A stretch of 64,000 nucleotides of DNA from Microbacterium sp. ProA8. Its GTDB lineage: Bacteria; Actinomycetota; Actinomycetes; Actinomycetales; Microbacteriaceae. The stretch is taken from positions 3,968,001 to 4,032,000 of the forward strand of contig NZ_CP157000.1 in assembly GCF_039905635.1 (NCBI RefSeq), in the 5' to 3' direction. Of the stretch, positions 9,062 to 17,820 are shown piece after piece. Position 1 is the stretch's first letter. Each line of letters starts with the position of its first letter. The notes under the pieces were generated by a model that was given only the letters and a program-made list of their open reading frames with translations, was not told the DNA's origin and did not search any database. The position numbers and the translations under genes are program-made.

Positions 9062-9910
9062 TCAGCCGAGGCGGTAGATCCGCTCGGCGTTCTCGGCGAG
9101 CACGGCCTCACGATCGGGCGGGCCGACGCGGTCGTCGAGCCAGGAGACCACGGTCTCGACCCAGCGGCCATACGGGGCTGAGACCGGCCAGTCGCTGCCG
9201 AACAGCAGGCGATGCGGACCGAAGGCGTCCAGCGCCACGTCGAGGAACGGACGCAGCTGCGCGGAGGTCCACTCCCCCTCCGACTCCGCCGGCAGGCCCG
9301 ACAGCTTGCACACGACGTTGTGGCGTCGGGCCAGCCGGCGCAGCTCCGCCGCCCAGGGCGTGCCGCCGGTCGGGGCCGCGTCGTCCGCCGAACCGACCGG
9401 CGGCTTGCCGAGGTGGTCGAGCACGATCGTGAGCTCGGGCACGGCGTCGGCGAGCTCGACCACGTCGGCCAGCTGCGTCCAGCGCACGCACGCGTCGAAG
9501 GACAGGCCGGCGGATGCCACGGCCCGGGCGGCGTCGCGAAAGCCGGGCTCCGCGGCGAAACCGTCGGGCTCGGACTGCAGCAGCCGGCGCACCCCGACCA
9601 CGAGCGGCCGGCTCGCGAAAGCCTGCAGGTGCGCATCGGTGGCGGCGGGATCCTCGAGCGGCGCGCGCGCGACGATGCCGCGCAACGGCACGTGCGGTGC
9701 GAGCGAGGCGACCCAGTCGACTTCGGCGACCGACTGGTCCGGCGCGCACTCCGCCTGGACGAACACGAAGCCGAAGTCGTCGTCGGGAGCGTCCTGCAAC
9801 GCGAGATCGAGCTCCTCCGGTCCGAAAGATCGGAGCAGCGGTCCTTCCAACCAGTCGTACGTCAGAACCTCTGGATTCCAGAGATGGAGGTGTCCGTCCA
9901 CGACTCGCAT
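9062..9910 (-). CDS. Amidohydrolase family 2, probable L-fuconolactonase
   Basis: A 282-residue TIM-barrel hydrolase of the amidohydrolase-2 family. It probably opens L-fuconolactone, the product of the aldose dehydrogenase, to L-fuconate. It begins MRVVDGHLHLW, with the metal-binding HxH at the end of the first strand, and ends with the family block LLFGSDWPVSAPYG carrying the catalytic Asp. The ATG at 9910 is the first plausible start. It is transcribed away from the regulator gene, and the palindromic operator lies between them. Assignment as lactonase is by family and neighbourhood. Confidence 0.82.
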   Translation of the reverse strand: MRVVDGHLHLWNPEVLTYDWLEGPLLRSFGPEELDLALQDAPDDDFGFVFVQAECAPDQSVAEVDWVASLAPHVPLRGIVARAPLEDPAATDAHLQAFASRPLVVGVRRLLQSEPDGFAAEPGFRDAARAVASAGLSFDACVRWTQLADVVELADAVPELTIVLDHLGKPPVGSADDAAPTGGTPWAAELRRLARRHNVVCKLSGLPAESEGEWTSAQLRPFLDVALDAFGPHRLLFGSDWPVSAPYGRWVETVVSWLDDRVGPPDREAVLAENAERIYRLG

Positions 9911-9962
9911 GGCCTCCATTGTGCCGCGGACGTACGGCGGCCGCAGCATCCGTGCCCGCCTG

Positions 9963-9980
9963 ACATCCGATGTCTAAGAT
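9963..9980. promoter_or_regulatory. GntR operator and leaderless promoter
   Basis: GACATC-C-GATGTC (9962-9974), a perfect 13-base palindrome containing ACATCCGATGT, abuts a -10 box TAAGAT (9975-9980). That box sits 6 bases before the GTG start of the regulator, implying a leaderless and self-regulated transcript. The site can also control the divergent lactonase gene. Confidence 0.75.
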
Positions 9981-9986
9981 GGGCGC

Positions 9987-10667
9987 GTGGCCGTCACCGA
10001 CGAAGCGATCGAGAAGATCAAAGACATGATCGTGCGCGGCGAGCTGGGTCCCGGGTCCCGGCTGCCTCCCGAGAAGGATCTCGCCGAGCGCCTGGGCCTC
10101 TCGCGCAGTTCGATGCGCGAAGCGGTCAAGGCGCTCGAAGTCATCCGGGTGCTGGACGTGCGGCGCGGCGACGGCACGTACGTCACGAGTCTCGAGCCGC
10201 AGCTCCTCCTCGAGGCGATCTCGTTCGTCGTCGACCTGCACGACGACGACTCGCTGCTCGAGATCTTCGCCGTGCGCCGGGTGCTCGAGTCCCACGCGAC
10301 CGGCCTGGCGGCACAGCAGGCGAGCGATGACGAGGTCGCGGCGCTGGATGCCGAGATCAGCGGAGTCGCCCCCGACACCGACATCGAGTCCCTGGTCGAG
10401 CACGACGTGCGCTTCCACAGCGCGATCGCGCTGCTGGCCGGCAATCAGTACCTCGCCAGCCTGCTGGACAGCCTGACCAGTCAGACGGTGCGGGCACGCG
10501 TATGGCGGGGGCTGACGCAGGCGGGCGCCGTCGAACGCACCCTCGCCGAGCACCGGGCGATCCTCGACGCGATCGCCGACCACGACGCCGAGCTCGCCAC
10601 CTCGATCGCCCAGGTCCACATCGCCGGCATCGAACGCTGGCTGCGACAGGCGCGCGATCACGCCTGA
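9987..10667 (+). CDS. GntR-family regulator with FCD domain, probable L-fucose pathway repressor
   Basis: A 226-residue regulator. The N-terminal winged helix has LPPEKDLAERLGLSRSSMRE as the recognition region, then RRGDGTYV. The C-terminal FCD domain shows EIFAVRRVLE, EHDVRFHSAIA and AEHRAILDAI, which carry the usual metal- and ligand-binding acidic and His residues. GTG at 9987 is chosen because the -10 box lies 6 bases upstream. The gene sits at the edge of the L-fucose cluster, and the same palindrome precedes it and the structural genes. It therefore probably represses the pathway and itself, released by a sugar acid. Effector unknown. Confidence 0.85.
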   Translation: MAVTDEAIEKIKDMIVRGELGPGSRLPPEKDLAERLGLSRSSMREAVKALEVIRVLDVRRGDGTYVTSLEPQLLLEAISFVVDLHDDDSLLEIFAVRRVLESHATGLAAQQASDDEVAALDAEISGVAPDTDIESLVEHDVRFHSAIALLAGNQYLASLLDSLTSQTVRARVWRGLTQAGAVERTLAEHRAILDAIADHDAELATSIAQVHIAGIERWLRQARDHA

Positions 10668-10682
10668 GCCCGTCGAGAACAT

Positions 10683-10742
10683 GCGCTCTCACCGAGCGCA
10701 CACGTCACGCACGTGAACGTCGTGTGCTGTCGGCGAGAGCAC
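10683..10742. terminator. Imperfect hairpin between convergent genes
   Basis: GCGCTCTCACCGA at 10683-10695 pairs with TCGGCGAGAGCAC at 10730-10742, with inner complementarity around GCACACG/CGTGTGC. It lies between the GntR gene and the convergent J-domain gene, a position suited to a bidirectional terminator. No U-tract is visible. Confidence 0.5.
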
Positions 10743-10824
10743 ACGATCTCGACGAAGGCACCGCTGAAGCCCGCGCCACCGCGCCTGCGCCCGGGCGACC
10801 GGGCTCGCGATCGGCGCCGCGCGG

Positions 10825-11751
10825 CTACGCGAAGCGGACGGTCTGCTGCAGCCGGGTGCGGATGTCGAAGACCTCGTTGCCGCCGATGTCGCGCGCGCCG
10901 GTGATGCCGCGGCGCAGCACCGTCGCCAGCGCGCTGCGCGACGTGATCGCGACACGCATGCCTCGCACGCGGCCGAGCTCCTGGATCGGCTCGACCACGT
11001 CCTCGTCGGGGAGCACGACGATCGCGCCGCTGAAGCGCACGCCCGCCGCACGTGAGACGACGCGCATGTGCGCGAGCAGCTCGGCCAGGGGCGCGCCGGG
11101 AACGCCGTCGCCGACGAACTCGCCGCGACGCAGGCGCGCCGGACCCCCGAAGTCCTCCGACAGCACGCCGTACAGACCGCTCGGCCCGAGCACGATGTGG
11201 TCGATCTTGGCATCGGGATCGGCGCCGCGTCCGGACGCCGCGACGTCGTGCCACACCGTGTAGCCCATGCCGAGGTCGGCCACGATGCGGGCCGTCGCCT
11301 CTTCGGCGAGCGCGTCGGCGAGGAGGCGTCGCAGCGCCACGGGGGCGGAGCGCACGAGCGCCGGGTCGTACGGGTCTTCCAGAGTCACACCGCGACCGGC
11401 CCACTCGCGGATGAGGGTCAGGTAGCGCTCGCGGCGCCAGCCGCCGGGGTGGCCGTACGAGCGCGCGCGGGGGCGGGTGTCTGTGCGGGCCGCGGGCGGC
11501 CGCCATCCCGACCATTCCGGAGCCGCCGCCTCGCCGAAGCCGTGCCCGCGGTCGTAGGCCGCGCGCGCGTCGGGGGTGCCGACCAGCTCCCAGGCCCGCT
11601 GCACCTGGATGAACACGGCCGCGTCGCCGCCGGTGTCGGGGTGCGTCTGCCGCAGCCGCAGGCGGTAGGCCTTGCGCAGGGTCTCGTCGTCGACACCGGG
11701 GTCGACCGCGAGCACCTCGTAGGCCGACGCCGAGAGCGGACTGTCGAACAC
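10825..11751 (-). CDS. J-domain protein with C-terminal NERD-like region
   Basis: A 308-residue protein with an N-terminal J domain (about residues 1-65) carrying the diagnostic HPD at 37-39, which would stimulate a DnaK partner. No Gly/Phe region or zinc-finger domain follows, so it is not a canonical DnaJ. The C-terminal half contains KIDHIVLGPSGLYGVLS, which resembles the core of the nuclease-related NERD domain, where Asp-x-x-hydrophobic-Val precedes a Gly-rich turn. The GTG at 11751 is preferred over a TTG further upstream because GGGAGG lies 4-5 bases before it. No operon partner overlaps it. The NERD similarity is by eye. Confidence 0.65.
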   Translation of the reverse strand: MFDSPLSASAYEVLAVDPGVDDETLRKAYRLRLRQTHPDTGGDAAVFIQVQRAWELVGTPDARAAYDRGHGFGEAAAPEWSGWRPPAARTDTRPRARSYGHPGGWRRERYLTLIREWAGRGVTLEDPYDPALVRSAPVALRRLLADALAEEATARIVADLGMGYTVWHDVAASGRGADPDAKIDHIVLGPSGLYGVLSEDFGGPARLRRGEFVGDGVPGAPLAELLAHMRVVSRAAGVRFSGAIVVLPDEDVVEPIQELGRVRGMRVAITSRSALATVLRRGITGARDIGGNEVFDIRTRLQQTVRFA

Positions 11752-11839
11752 GAACCCTCCCGGAGGTTTCGGTCCCGCCCGTTCGATCGGGCAGAACAAC
11801 GCAGATCAGGCTACGTCACCCGCGCACCGCGCGGCCGCG

Positions 11840-12367
11840 TCAGCGCCGCTCGTTGCGGCGTGCATAGGCCGCCGCGCTGCGGCTCGACAGCGCGAGCAGC
11901 ACCAGGATGTCGAGCGCGAGCGACACGAACGTCTCATCGACGCGGATCTCCTGGCCCTGCACCCACCATGCGACGAACGTCGTCGAGATCGACAGCACCG
12001 ACACGACCATGACCGCCACCCGCGCCCAGTTGTGGCCGCGCAACACGAAGATCGCGCACACCAGGTCGAAGACGACCGCCGTGCCGCCGACGGCGAGCAC
12101 GACCCACAGCCCCACCTGCGCCGCGAGGTCGACGGAGTCCACCCCGTCGAGGATGAGCACCACGTCGGGATCGGCGATGATCGCCGGCCATCCGACGGCG
12201 AGAGCGCCGAGCAGCAGGACGCCTGCCGCCGCACGCAGCAGCACCAGCACGCCGCCGGCCACCGTGGACCCGGGCCGGCGCATGTCGGGATCGCGGGCGG
12301 GCGGCCGCAGCAGCCGCCCGGCCGGCTCGTACGCGGGCCGCTTCTGCGGGGCGGGCGTCGCGCTCAC
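11840..12367 (-). CDS. Predicted four-helix membrane protein, function unknown
   Basis: 175 residues. After a Pro/Arg-rich N-terminus of about 35 residues there are four hydrophobic segments, including GGVLVLLRAAAGVLLLGALA and ALDILVLLALSS. No recognised catalytic motif. The GTG start at 12367 overlaps the stop of the LssY-C-domain gene (GTGA), so the two are one translational unit and may act together in the membrane. Not recognised beyond that. Confidence 0.65.
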   Translation of the reverse strand: MSATPAPQKRPAYEPAGRLLRPPARDPDMRRPGSTVAGGVLVLLRAAAGVLLLGALAVGWPAIIADPDVVLILDGVDSVDLAAQVGLWVVLAVGGTAVVFDLVCAIFVLRGHNWARVAVMVVSVLSISTTFVAWWVQGQEIRVDETFVSLALDILVLLALSSRSAAAYARRNERR

Positions 12368-13206
12368 GCCGTCACCTCCCCGGAGGCGTCGACCCGGGGT
12401 TCGACCGCGCGGACGTCCACGATCGGCAGGTCGCCGTCGGTGCGGATGCTGTCGCCGCCGCCGTTGCGCGCGTGATACCCGGTGGCGAAATCGGCGATGA
12501 CGTCGACCGCGACGCGGGGGTCGGCATCCGTCACGGTCCTGACGATGTGGTCGCGCTCGACGTCGGTGTCGGCGTCGATGCGATGCGTGACCTGGAGCGT
12601 GAAGAGCGACAGCCCGACGCTGGTGTCGAACGTCCCGGCGGCGAGCCAGTCGACGCGGCGCCCGCCGGGCAGCAGCCAGTCGTCGGGACACCGCCAGAAC
12701 CGCACGTGGTGACGCTGGGCGGGGTTGCCGTCGACCTCCTGCTGGTAGGCGAAGTCCTGCTGACGGCCGAACAGGAACAGCGGGCTCACCGGGGCGTCGT
12801 CGTAGCTGCGCCGCGTCAGCGTCGACGTGATGATGCGCCACGACGAGCCGACCGTCACGGGTTCGGCGCGGGTCCAGCCGGCCGCCTCGAGCGCGGCGCG
12901 GATCTGCTCGCCGGTGCCCTGGAAAGCCAGGTTCACCGGGTCTCCCAGCAGTCCGTCGCTCGTCCGCGTGCGTCCGATGAAGTAGTCGGGCACGTAGACG
13001 GTGGTGAGGATGCGGTGCACCCGCGGCAGCACGAGATACGCGAGCAGTCCCCAGAACGCCACGAAGAACGGGATGCCCCACCAGCCGACGCGGAAGGTCT
13101 CGGTGAAGCTCAGATACGCCAGCCACACCGCCGCGGCCCCCGCGAAGACGAAGAAGAACCAGTCGATCGCGACCCCGATCGAGTAGGCGCGGCGCCGGGT
13201 GCTCAC
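12364..13206 (-). CDS. LssY C-terminal-domain membrane protein
   Basis: 280 residues with two N-terminal membrane helices (about 10-32 and 40-60) followed by a soluble domain. That domain contains the pattern DDWLLPGGRRVDWLAAGTFD, then THRIDADTDVERD, which resembles the LssY C-terminal domain found beside PAP2-type phosphatases and membrane proteins. Its biochemical role is unknown. It is followed by the four-helix membrane protein with a 4-bp overlap. The family call is by memory of the His-Arg-Ile-Asp/Glu-Arg-Asp signature. Confidence 0.6.
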   Translation of the reverse strand: MSTRRRAYSIGVAIDWFFFVFAGAAAVWLAYLSFTETFRVGWWGIPFFVAFWGLLAYLVLPRVHRILTTVYVPDYFIGRTRTSDGLLGDPVNLAFQGTGEQIRAALEAAGWTRAEPVTVGSSWRIITSTLTRRSYDDAPVSPLFLFGRQQDFAYQQEVDGNPAQRHHVRFWRCPDDWLLPGGRRVDWLAAGTFDTSVGLSLFTLQVTHRIDADTDVERDHIVRTVTDADPRVAVDVIADFATGYHARNGGGDSIRTDGDLPIVDVRAVEPRVDASGEVTA

Positions 13207-13231
13207 GGTTCCTCCTCGCCGCCCGCCGCGG

Positions 13232-14305
13232 TCAGCCCCAGAGCGGGACGTCGGGGCGGTGGGCGAGGGCCGTCTCCCCGAGGTCTGCGGGCAGGTCGGC
13301 GAGCGTCGCCGGCTGCCAGCGCGGCGAGCGGTCCTTGTCGATGACCTGCGCGCGGATGCCCTCGGCGAGGTCGGGCTGGGTCGTCGCGAACCACATCACG
13401 AGCCCGTACTCCTGGTCGAGAGCTTCTCGCAGCCCCGGCAGTTCGCGCGCGCGGCGCACGGCGGCGAGGGTGACGGCCAGCCCGGTGGGCGAGAGCTCGC
13501 CGAGCAGATCGGCGGTGGCGGATGCCTCGGGCTCGGGGCGCGCGCGCAGTCGCTCGACGATCTCGGGAACGGTGTCGGCGGCGAACGCGTCGTCGATCCA
13601 CCTGCGTGCCACCTCGAGCTTCGACGGGGCGGGCGTCTCGTCGAACAGCAGCACGAGCTCGGTCGGCGTGGACGGGTCGGCCCGCGTCTCGAGCGCGTCG
13701 CGGACGGCGTCGAGGTTCGCGTGGGGCACGTAGTGGTCGGCGAATCCGGCGTAGATCGCGTCCGAGGCATCCATCACGGCTCCGGTCAGCCCGAGGTACT
13801 CGCCCAGGCGCCCCGGCGCGTGGGCGAGCAGCCACGTGCCGCCGACGTCGGGGGTGAACCCGATGCGCGTCTCGGGCATCGCGAGCTGGGACCGTTCGGT
13901 GACGATGCGGATCGCCGCGTGGCCGGCGACACCGATGCCGCCGCCCATCGTGATGCCGTCGGCGAACGCGATGAAGGGCTTCGGGTACTGGGCGATGCGG
14001 GCGTTGATGGCGTACTCGTCGCGGAAGAACACCCCGGCGTCCTCGGCGCGGCCGCTCGTGACCTGCTCGGCGAGGCCGCGCACGTCTCCGCCGGCGCAGA
14101 GCCCGCGCTCGCCGGCACCGTCGAGCAGCACGACATCGACCTCGGTGTCGTGCTCCCACGCGTCGAGGGTCTCGTGCAGGAGCCGGACCATGCCGAGGTC
14201 GAGGGCGTTGATCGCGCGCGGACGATTGAGGGTGAGCCGCCCGAGCCCGCCGCTCGTGCTCACGAGGACGGTGGGCTCGGCGTTGACGTCGGCGAGGTCG
14301 GTCAC
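13232..14305 (-). CDS. Enoyl-CoA hydratase/isomerase family, probable 3-hydroxyisobutyryl-CoA hydrolase
   Basis: 357 residues, the length of the HIBYL-CoA hydrolase (ECH_2) branch rather than the roughly 260-residue crotonases. Visible blocks: GLCAGGDVRGLAEQ, the oxyanion-hole region FADGITMGGGIGVAGH, and MPETRIGFTPDVGGTWLLA. It would hydrolyse 3-hydroxyisobutyryl-CoA in valine degradation; no other valine genes are nearby. The GTG at 14305 is chosen because TAACGT (14318-14313) lies 7 bases upstream with no ribosome-binding site, a leaderless layout. A longer frame upstream shows poor codon use. Confidence 0.82.
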   Translation of the reverse strand: MTDLADVNAEPTVLVSTSGGLGRLTLNRPRAINALDLGMVRLLHETLDAWEHDTEVDVVLLDGAGERGLCAGGDVRGLAEQVTSGRAEDAGVFFRDEYAINARIAQYPKPFIAFADGITMGGGIGVAGHAAIRIVTERSQLAMPETRIGFTPDVGGTWLLAHAPGRLGEYLGLTGAVMDASDAIYAGFADHYVPHANLDAVRDALETRADPSTPTELVLLFDETPAPSKLEVARRWIDDAFAADTVPEIVERLRARPEPEASATADLLGELSPTGLAVTLAAVRRARELPGLREALDQEYGLVMWFATTQPDLAEGIRAQVIDKDRSPRWQPATLADLPADLGETALAHRPDVPLWG

Positions 14306-14456
14306 GAGCGCAACGTTACCGGGCGGCTGAAGTTCTCCCACGCCGGACCTGGATTTCCGCCAGGATGGAACTCGGTTCCGCAAGGAGCCCGCAATGAAGC
14401 GACCCCGACCACTGCCCCGCGGGGTGTCTCGCTCACGACCACGGGAAGGGTTCGGC

Positions 14457-16988
14457 ATGCCCCACGGCCAGTCGCTGGAGTTCTCAGGTGTCACCAAGCG
14501 CTTCGGCGCCGTCACGGCCGTCGCCGGCCTCACCGCGCGCGTCGAGCCCGGGCAGGTGACCGGATTCCTCGGCCCGAACGGCGCGGGCAAGACCACGACA
14601 CTGCGGATCCTCCTCGGCCTCGTCCGCGCGACGGACGGCCACGCGACGATCGGCGGCCGCCGCTACGCCGAACTCGACCGCCCGCTGCAGACCGTCGGGG
14701 CCGTGCTCGAGGCATCCAGCTTCCATCCCGGCCGCACCGCCGCGGCGCACCTCACCATCTACGCGCAGGCCGCCGGCATCCCCCGCACGCGGGTGGACGA
14801 GGTGCTGGATCTCGTGGGGCTGACGGATGCCGCGAACCGCAAGGTCGGCGGATTCTCACTGGGCATGCGCCAGCGCCTCGGCCTGGCCTACGCGCTGCTG
14901 GGCGACCCGGGCGTGCTGGTGCTCGACGAGCCGGCGAACGGGCTCGACCCCGAGGGCATCCGCTGGATGCGCGGCTTCCTCCGCCGGCTCGCCGCCGAGG
15001 GGCGCACCGTGCTCGTGTCATCGCACCTGCTCGCCGAAGTGCAGCAGACCGTCGACGCGCTGCTGATCATCTCGGGCGGGCGGCTCGTCTTCCAGGGATC
15101 GATCGACGAGCTCACCGACCCCGACGAGCACGCCACCGTCGTCGACGCGCCCGACCGCGCGGCGCTCGCGGCGGCTCTCCAGACCGCGGGCGTACCCTTC
15201 GAAGTCCTCCGCTCGGGCCTCACCGTGCGCGGCCTCGACCCCGTCGCCGTGGGCGCGGCAGCAGCCGCCGGCGGCGTGGCCCTGTCGTCGCTGCACCGGC
15301 GCGGCCCCGCGCTCGAGGAGGTCTTCCTCGATCTCGTCAACGGCGCTCGCGTGCACGCGAGCGCGGCAGGCGGGGTCGGTCCGCTGTCGCATGTGCCCGG
15401 GACGGATGCCGCCGCCGCGGGCCTCGCCGCGGGCGCCACGTCGGCGGGGGCGGCGACGGCGGTGGTGACGGCCGACCCGGAGCCCTCGGAGTCGGAGCCG
15501 CCCGCGGTCGCGGACGGTTCGCCCGAGCAGGAAGACCCGGGATCGCACGAGGCCGAGCAGTCGGCGCTCAGCACGGCGGTCCTCGACGCCGAGGGGACGA
15601 GCGCGCCGGGTGCCGCCGCTGCTCTCGGTGCAGCCGCCGGGGCTGCGTGGGCGAGCGAGGCACGAAACGATGAGCCTGCCGCCGCCACCGAAATGCCGCG
15701 GGCCGCGGAGCAGAGTGGCGATGCGGAAGCCGCGGAGCAGGGTGGGACTGCCGAAGCCGCGGAGACCGCGTCGGTCGACGACCTCCCGCCCACAGCCGAT
15801 TCGGCCCCGACGGAGTCCGCGCCCCCGTGGTACGCGGTCGCGAGCACGGGTGTGATCGACATCGTCCCCGCCGCCGCGCAGGAGCAGCAGGGCGAGGTCG
15901 CGCCGGAGCAGCACGGCGAGGGCCTCCCGGAGCAGCAGGGCGATGTCGCGCCGGAGCAGCACGGCGGGGGCGAACAGGAGCAGCCGGGGCAGGAGTTCGC
16001 CCCCGCGGGGGGCGCGGAGCCCGCGGCCGACTGGGCGTCGGATCCTGCAGCGATCCCGGCGGATGCCGAGGAGCTCGCCCCCGACGACCCCTGGGCGCCC
16101 GAAGACTCAGACCCCGACGTCGATGCTCTGGGTGAGATCGACGACGAGCTCTCCGCTCGCGAACCGGCCGATGCAGACGACGACCGCCCGTGGGAGCACT
16201 ACGTCAAGACGGACTCCGACATGGAGGCCGATGCCTTCTTCGCGGCGTTCGACGCCGACGGCAACCCCCGCGTCGCGCCCGCTCCGGACGTGGAACCGGA
16301 ATCACAGCCCGAACCGGAATCCGAGCCCGCGGCCGAGGCCGATGCTCCCGGCGCACCAGACCAAGAGCCCGTTCTTCAGCCCGAGCCGGAGTCCGAGCCC
16401 GCACCGGCGGCCGACGACTCCGACGAATCAGACACCTCCCGCGCTGTCGAGCCCGACGCTGAATCGGAACCGGCACCCGAGTCCGACGCCGAATCAGAAC
16501 CGGCACCCGAGTCCGAGGGGTGGGCTGCAGAACCCGGCATCACACCAGACCTCGCGGCTGCCCCACCCGGCGATGAACCCAAGCCCTCGTCCGTGGCCGA
16601 ACCCGAACCCGAATCCGAACCCGAACCCGCAGCCGAATCCGAGGATCGGGCTGCCGACCTCGGCTTCGCGCCCGAAGCCGCTCCCGGGCACGAACCCGCG
16701 CCGGCTCCCGAGCCCGAACCCGCGTCCGAGGAGCGGGCTCCGGAACCGGAACCCGCCCCCGAGCCAGAGGTCGACGCCCCGGAAGAGCCGGCGACCGCGC
16801 CCACCGCCGACGCCGCGCCCGAAGAGTCGGCATCCCAGCCGGCGGCTGCAGACTCCGCCGACGAAGCGTCGCCCGAGCCTGCCGCACCGGCGCCGGACGC
16901 GGCATCCGTCCCCCCGCCGACCGACCACGACGATACCGACACCGCCCGCTCGGCGGATGCCCGCCACGAGGAAGGGGGCGACCGATGA
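14457..16988 (+). CDS. ABC transporter ATP-binding protein with giant acidic disordered tail
   Basis: The first 300 or so residues are a standard exporter-type ABC ATPase: Walker A GPNGAGKTT, signature FSLGMRQRLGLA and Walker B VLVLDEPANGLDP. The remaining 540 or so residues have no fold I recognise. They begin Ala/Gly-rich, pass through EQQGE/EQHGE-type repeats (about residues 478-520) and end in long Glu-Pro-Ala-Ser-rich runs. The tail frame stays open up to an ATGA overlap with the permease, so it is genuinely translated. An ATG at 14394 has a good AGGAG, but the 21 codons it adds have atypically AT-rich third positions, so I prefer 14457. Confidence 0.85.
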   Translation: MPHGQSLEFSGVTKRFGAVTAVAGLTARVEPGQVTGFLGPNGAGKTTTLRILLGLVRATDGHATIGGRRYAELDRPLQTVGAVLEASSFHPGRTAAAHLTIYAQAAGIPRTRVDEVLDLVGLTDAANRKVGGFSLGMRQRLGLAYALLGDPGVLVLDEPANGLDPEGIRWMRGFLRRLAAEGRTVLVSSHLLAEVQQTVDALLIISGGRLVFQGSIDELTDPDEHATVVDAPDRAALAAALQTAGVPFEVLRSGLTVRGLDPVAVGAAAAAGGVALSSLHRRGPALEEVFLDLVNGARVHASAAGGVGPLSHVPGTDAAAAGLAAGATSAGAATAVVTADPEPSESEPPAVADGSPEQEDPGSHEAEQSALSTAVLDAEGTSAPGAAAALGAAAGAAWASEARNDEPAAATEMPRAAEQSGDAEAAEQGGTAEAAETASVDDLPPTADSAPTESAPPWYAVASTGVIDIVPAAAQEQQGEVAPEQHGEGLPEQQGDVAPEQHGGGEQEQPGQEFAPAGGAEPAADWASDPAAIPADAEELAPDDPWAPEDSDPDVDALGEIDDELSAREPADADDDRPWEHYVKTDSDMEADAFFAAFDADGNPRVAPAPDVEPESQPEPESEPAAEADAPGAPDQEPVLQPEPESEPAPAADDSDESDTSRAVEPDAESEPAPESDAESEPAPESEGWAAEPGITPDLAAAPPGDEPKPSSVAEPEPESEPEPAAESEDRAADLGFAPEAAPGHEPAPAPEPEPASEERAPEPEPAPEPEVDAPEEPATAPTADAAPEESASQPAAADSADEASPEPAAPAPDAASVPPPTDHDDTDTARSADARHEEGGDR

Positions 16989-17803
16989 GCCTCACCGCCG
17001 CGACACGCTCCGAGACCACGAAGCTGTTCTCGACCAGCATCTGGTGGATCCTCGCCATCGTCCTCTTCGTCTACGTCGCGTTCACCGCGGCGGCGCTCGG
17101 CTTCGTCTTCGCCGCGGCGGCCACGGGCTCGCTTCCGGGCGACGCACCCCCGCTCCCCGAGGAGGGCCTCGCGGCGACGCTCTACAGCACGGCGACCGCC
17201 GTCGGCTACGTCTTCCCGCTCCTCGTCGGCACGCTCATGGTGACCGCCGAGTTCCGCCACAAGACGCTGACGCCGACGTTCCTCGCGACGCCGCGGCGCG
17301 GCCGGGTGCTCGCCGCGAAGCTCGCGGTCGGCGTGCTCATCGGCGTGGTGCTCGGCGTGATCGGCATCGCCGCGGCCGTCGGCACGTCGGCGGCGTTCCT
17401 CGCCGGCTTCGGTCTCGGCACCGAGATCACCTCGATCGACACCTGGACGATGCTCGGACGGATGCTGCTCGCCTACGTCCTCTGGACGCTCATCGGCGTC
17501 GGAGTCGGCGCCTTGGTGCGCAACCAGGTCGGCGCGATCGTCGGCGTGCTGGTCTTCACCCAGTTCGTGGAGCCGATCGGGCGCACGGCGGCCGCGTTCG
17601 TCGAGGGACTCTCGGACTTCACGCGCTTCCTGCCCGGCGCCGCGAGCGATGCGCTCGTCGGCGCGAGCGTGCTCGCGGCGAGCATGCCGCAGGGCTCGTC
17701 GGAAGCGCTCGAGTGGTGGGTGGGCGGCCTCGTGCTGCTCGGCTACGCCGTCGTGTTCGTCGTGCTCGGCCACTTGGTGAGCTGGCGCCGCGACGTCAGC
17801 TGA
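16985..17803 (+). CDS. ABC-2 type transporter permease
   Basis: A 272-residue integral membrane protein with about six hydrophobic segments, including ILAIVLFVYVAFTAAALGFV, a run containing VGVLIGVVLGVIGIAAAVG, and LVLLGYAVVFVVLGHLV. The block TAEFRHKTLTPTFLATPRR just after the second membrane segment is typical of the ABC-2 permease family. It starts at ATG 16985 within the stop of the ATPase gene, so the pair forms one ABC exporter. The exported substrate is unknown. Confidence 0.85.
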   Translation: MSLTAATRSETTKLFSTSIWWILAIVLFVYVAFTAAALGFVFAAAATGSLPGDAPPLPEEGLAATLYSTATAVGYVFPLLVGTLMVTAEFRHKTLTPTFLATPRRGRVLAAKLAVGVLIGVVLGVIGIAAAVGTSAAFLAGFGLGTEITSIDTWTMLGRMLLAYVLWTLIGVGVGALVRNQVGAIVGVLVFTQFVEPIGRTAAAFVEGLSDFTRFLPGAASDALVGASVLAASMPQGSSEALEWWVGGLVLLGYAVVFVVLGHLVSWRRDVS

Positions 17804-17820
17804 GTGCCGTTCGCTCGGGA

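Noticed and set aside
14394-14456. Upstream ATG at 14394 for the ABC ATPase, with a good ribosome-binding site
   Set aside because: The 21 added codons have A or T at many third positions and an Arg/Pro-rich, unconserved product, unlike the rest of the gene. The ATG at 14457 also has GGAAGG upstream. I keep it only as an alternative.
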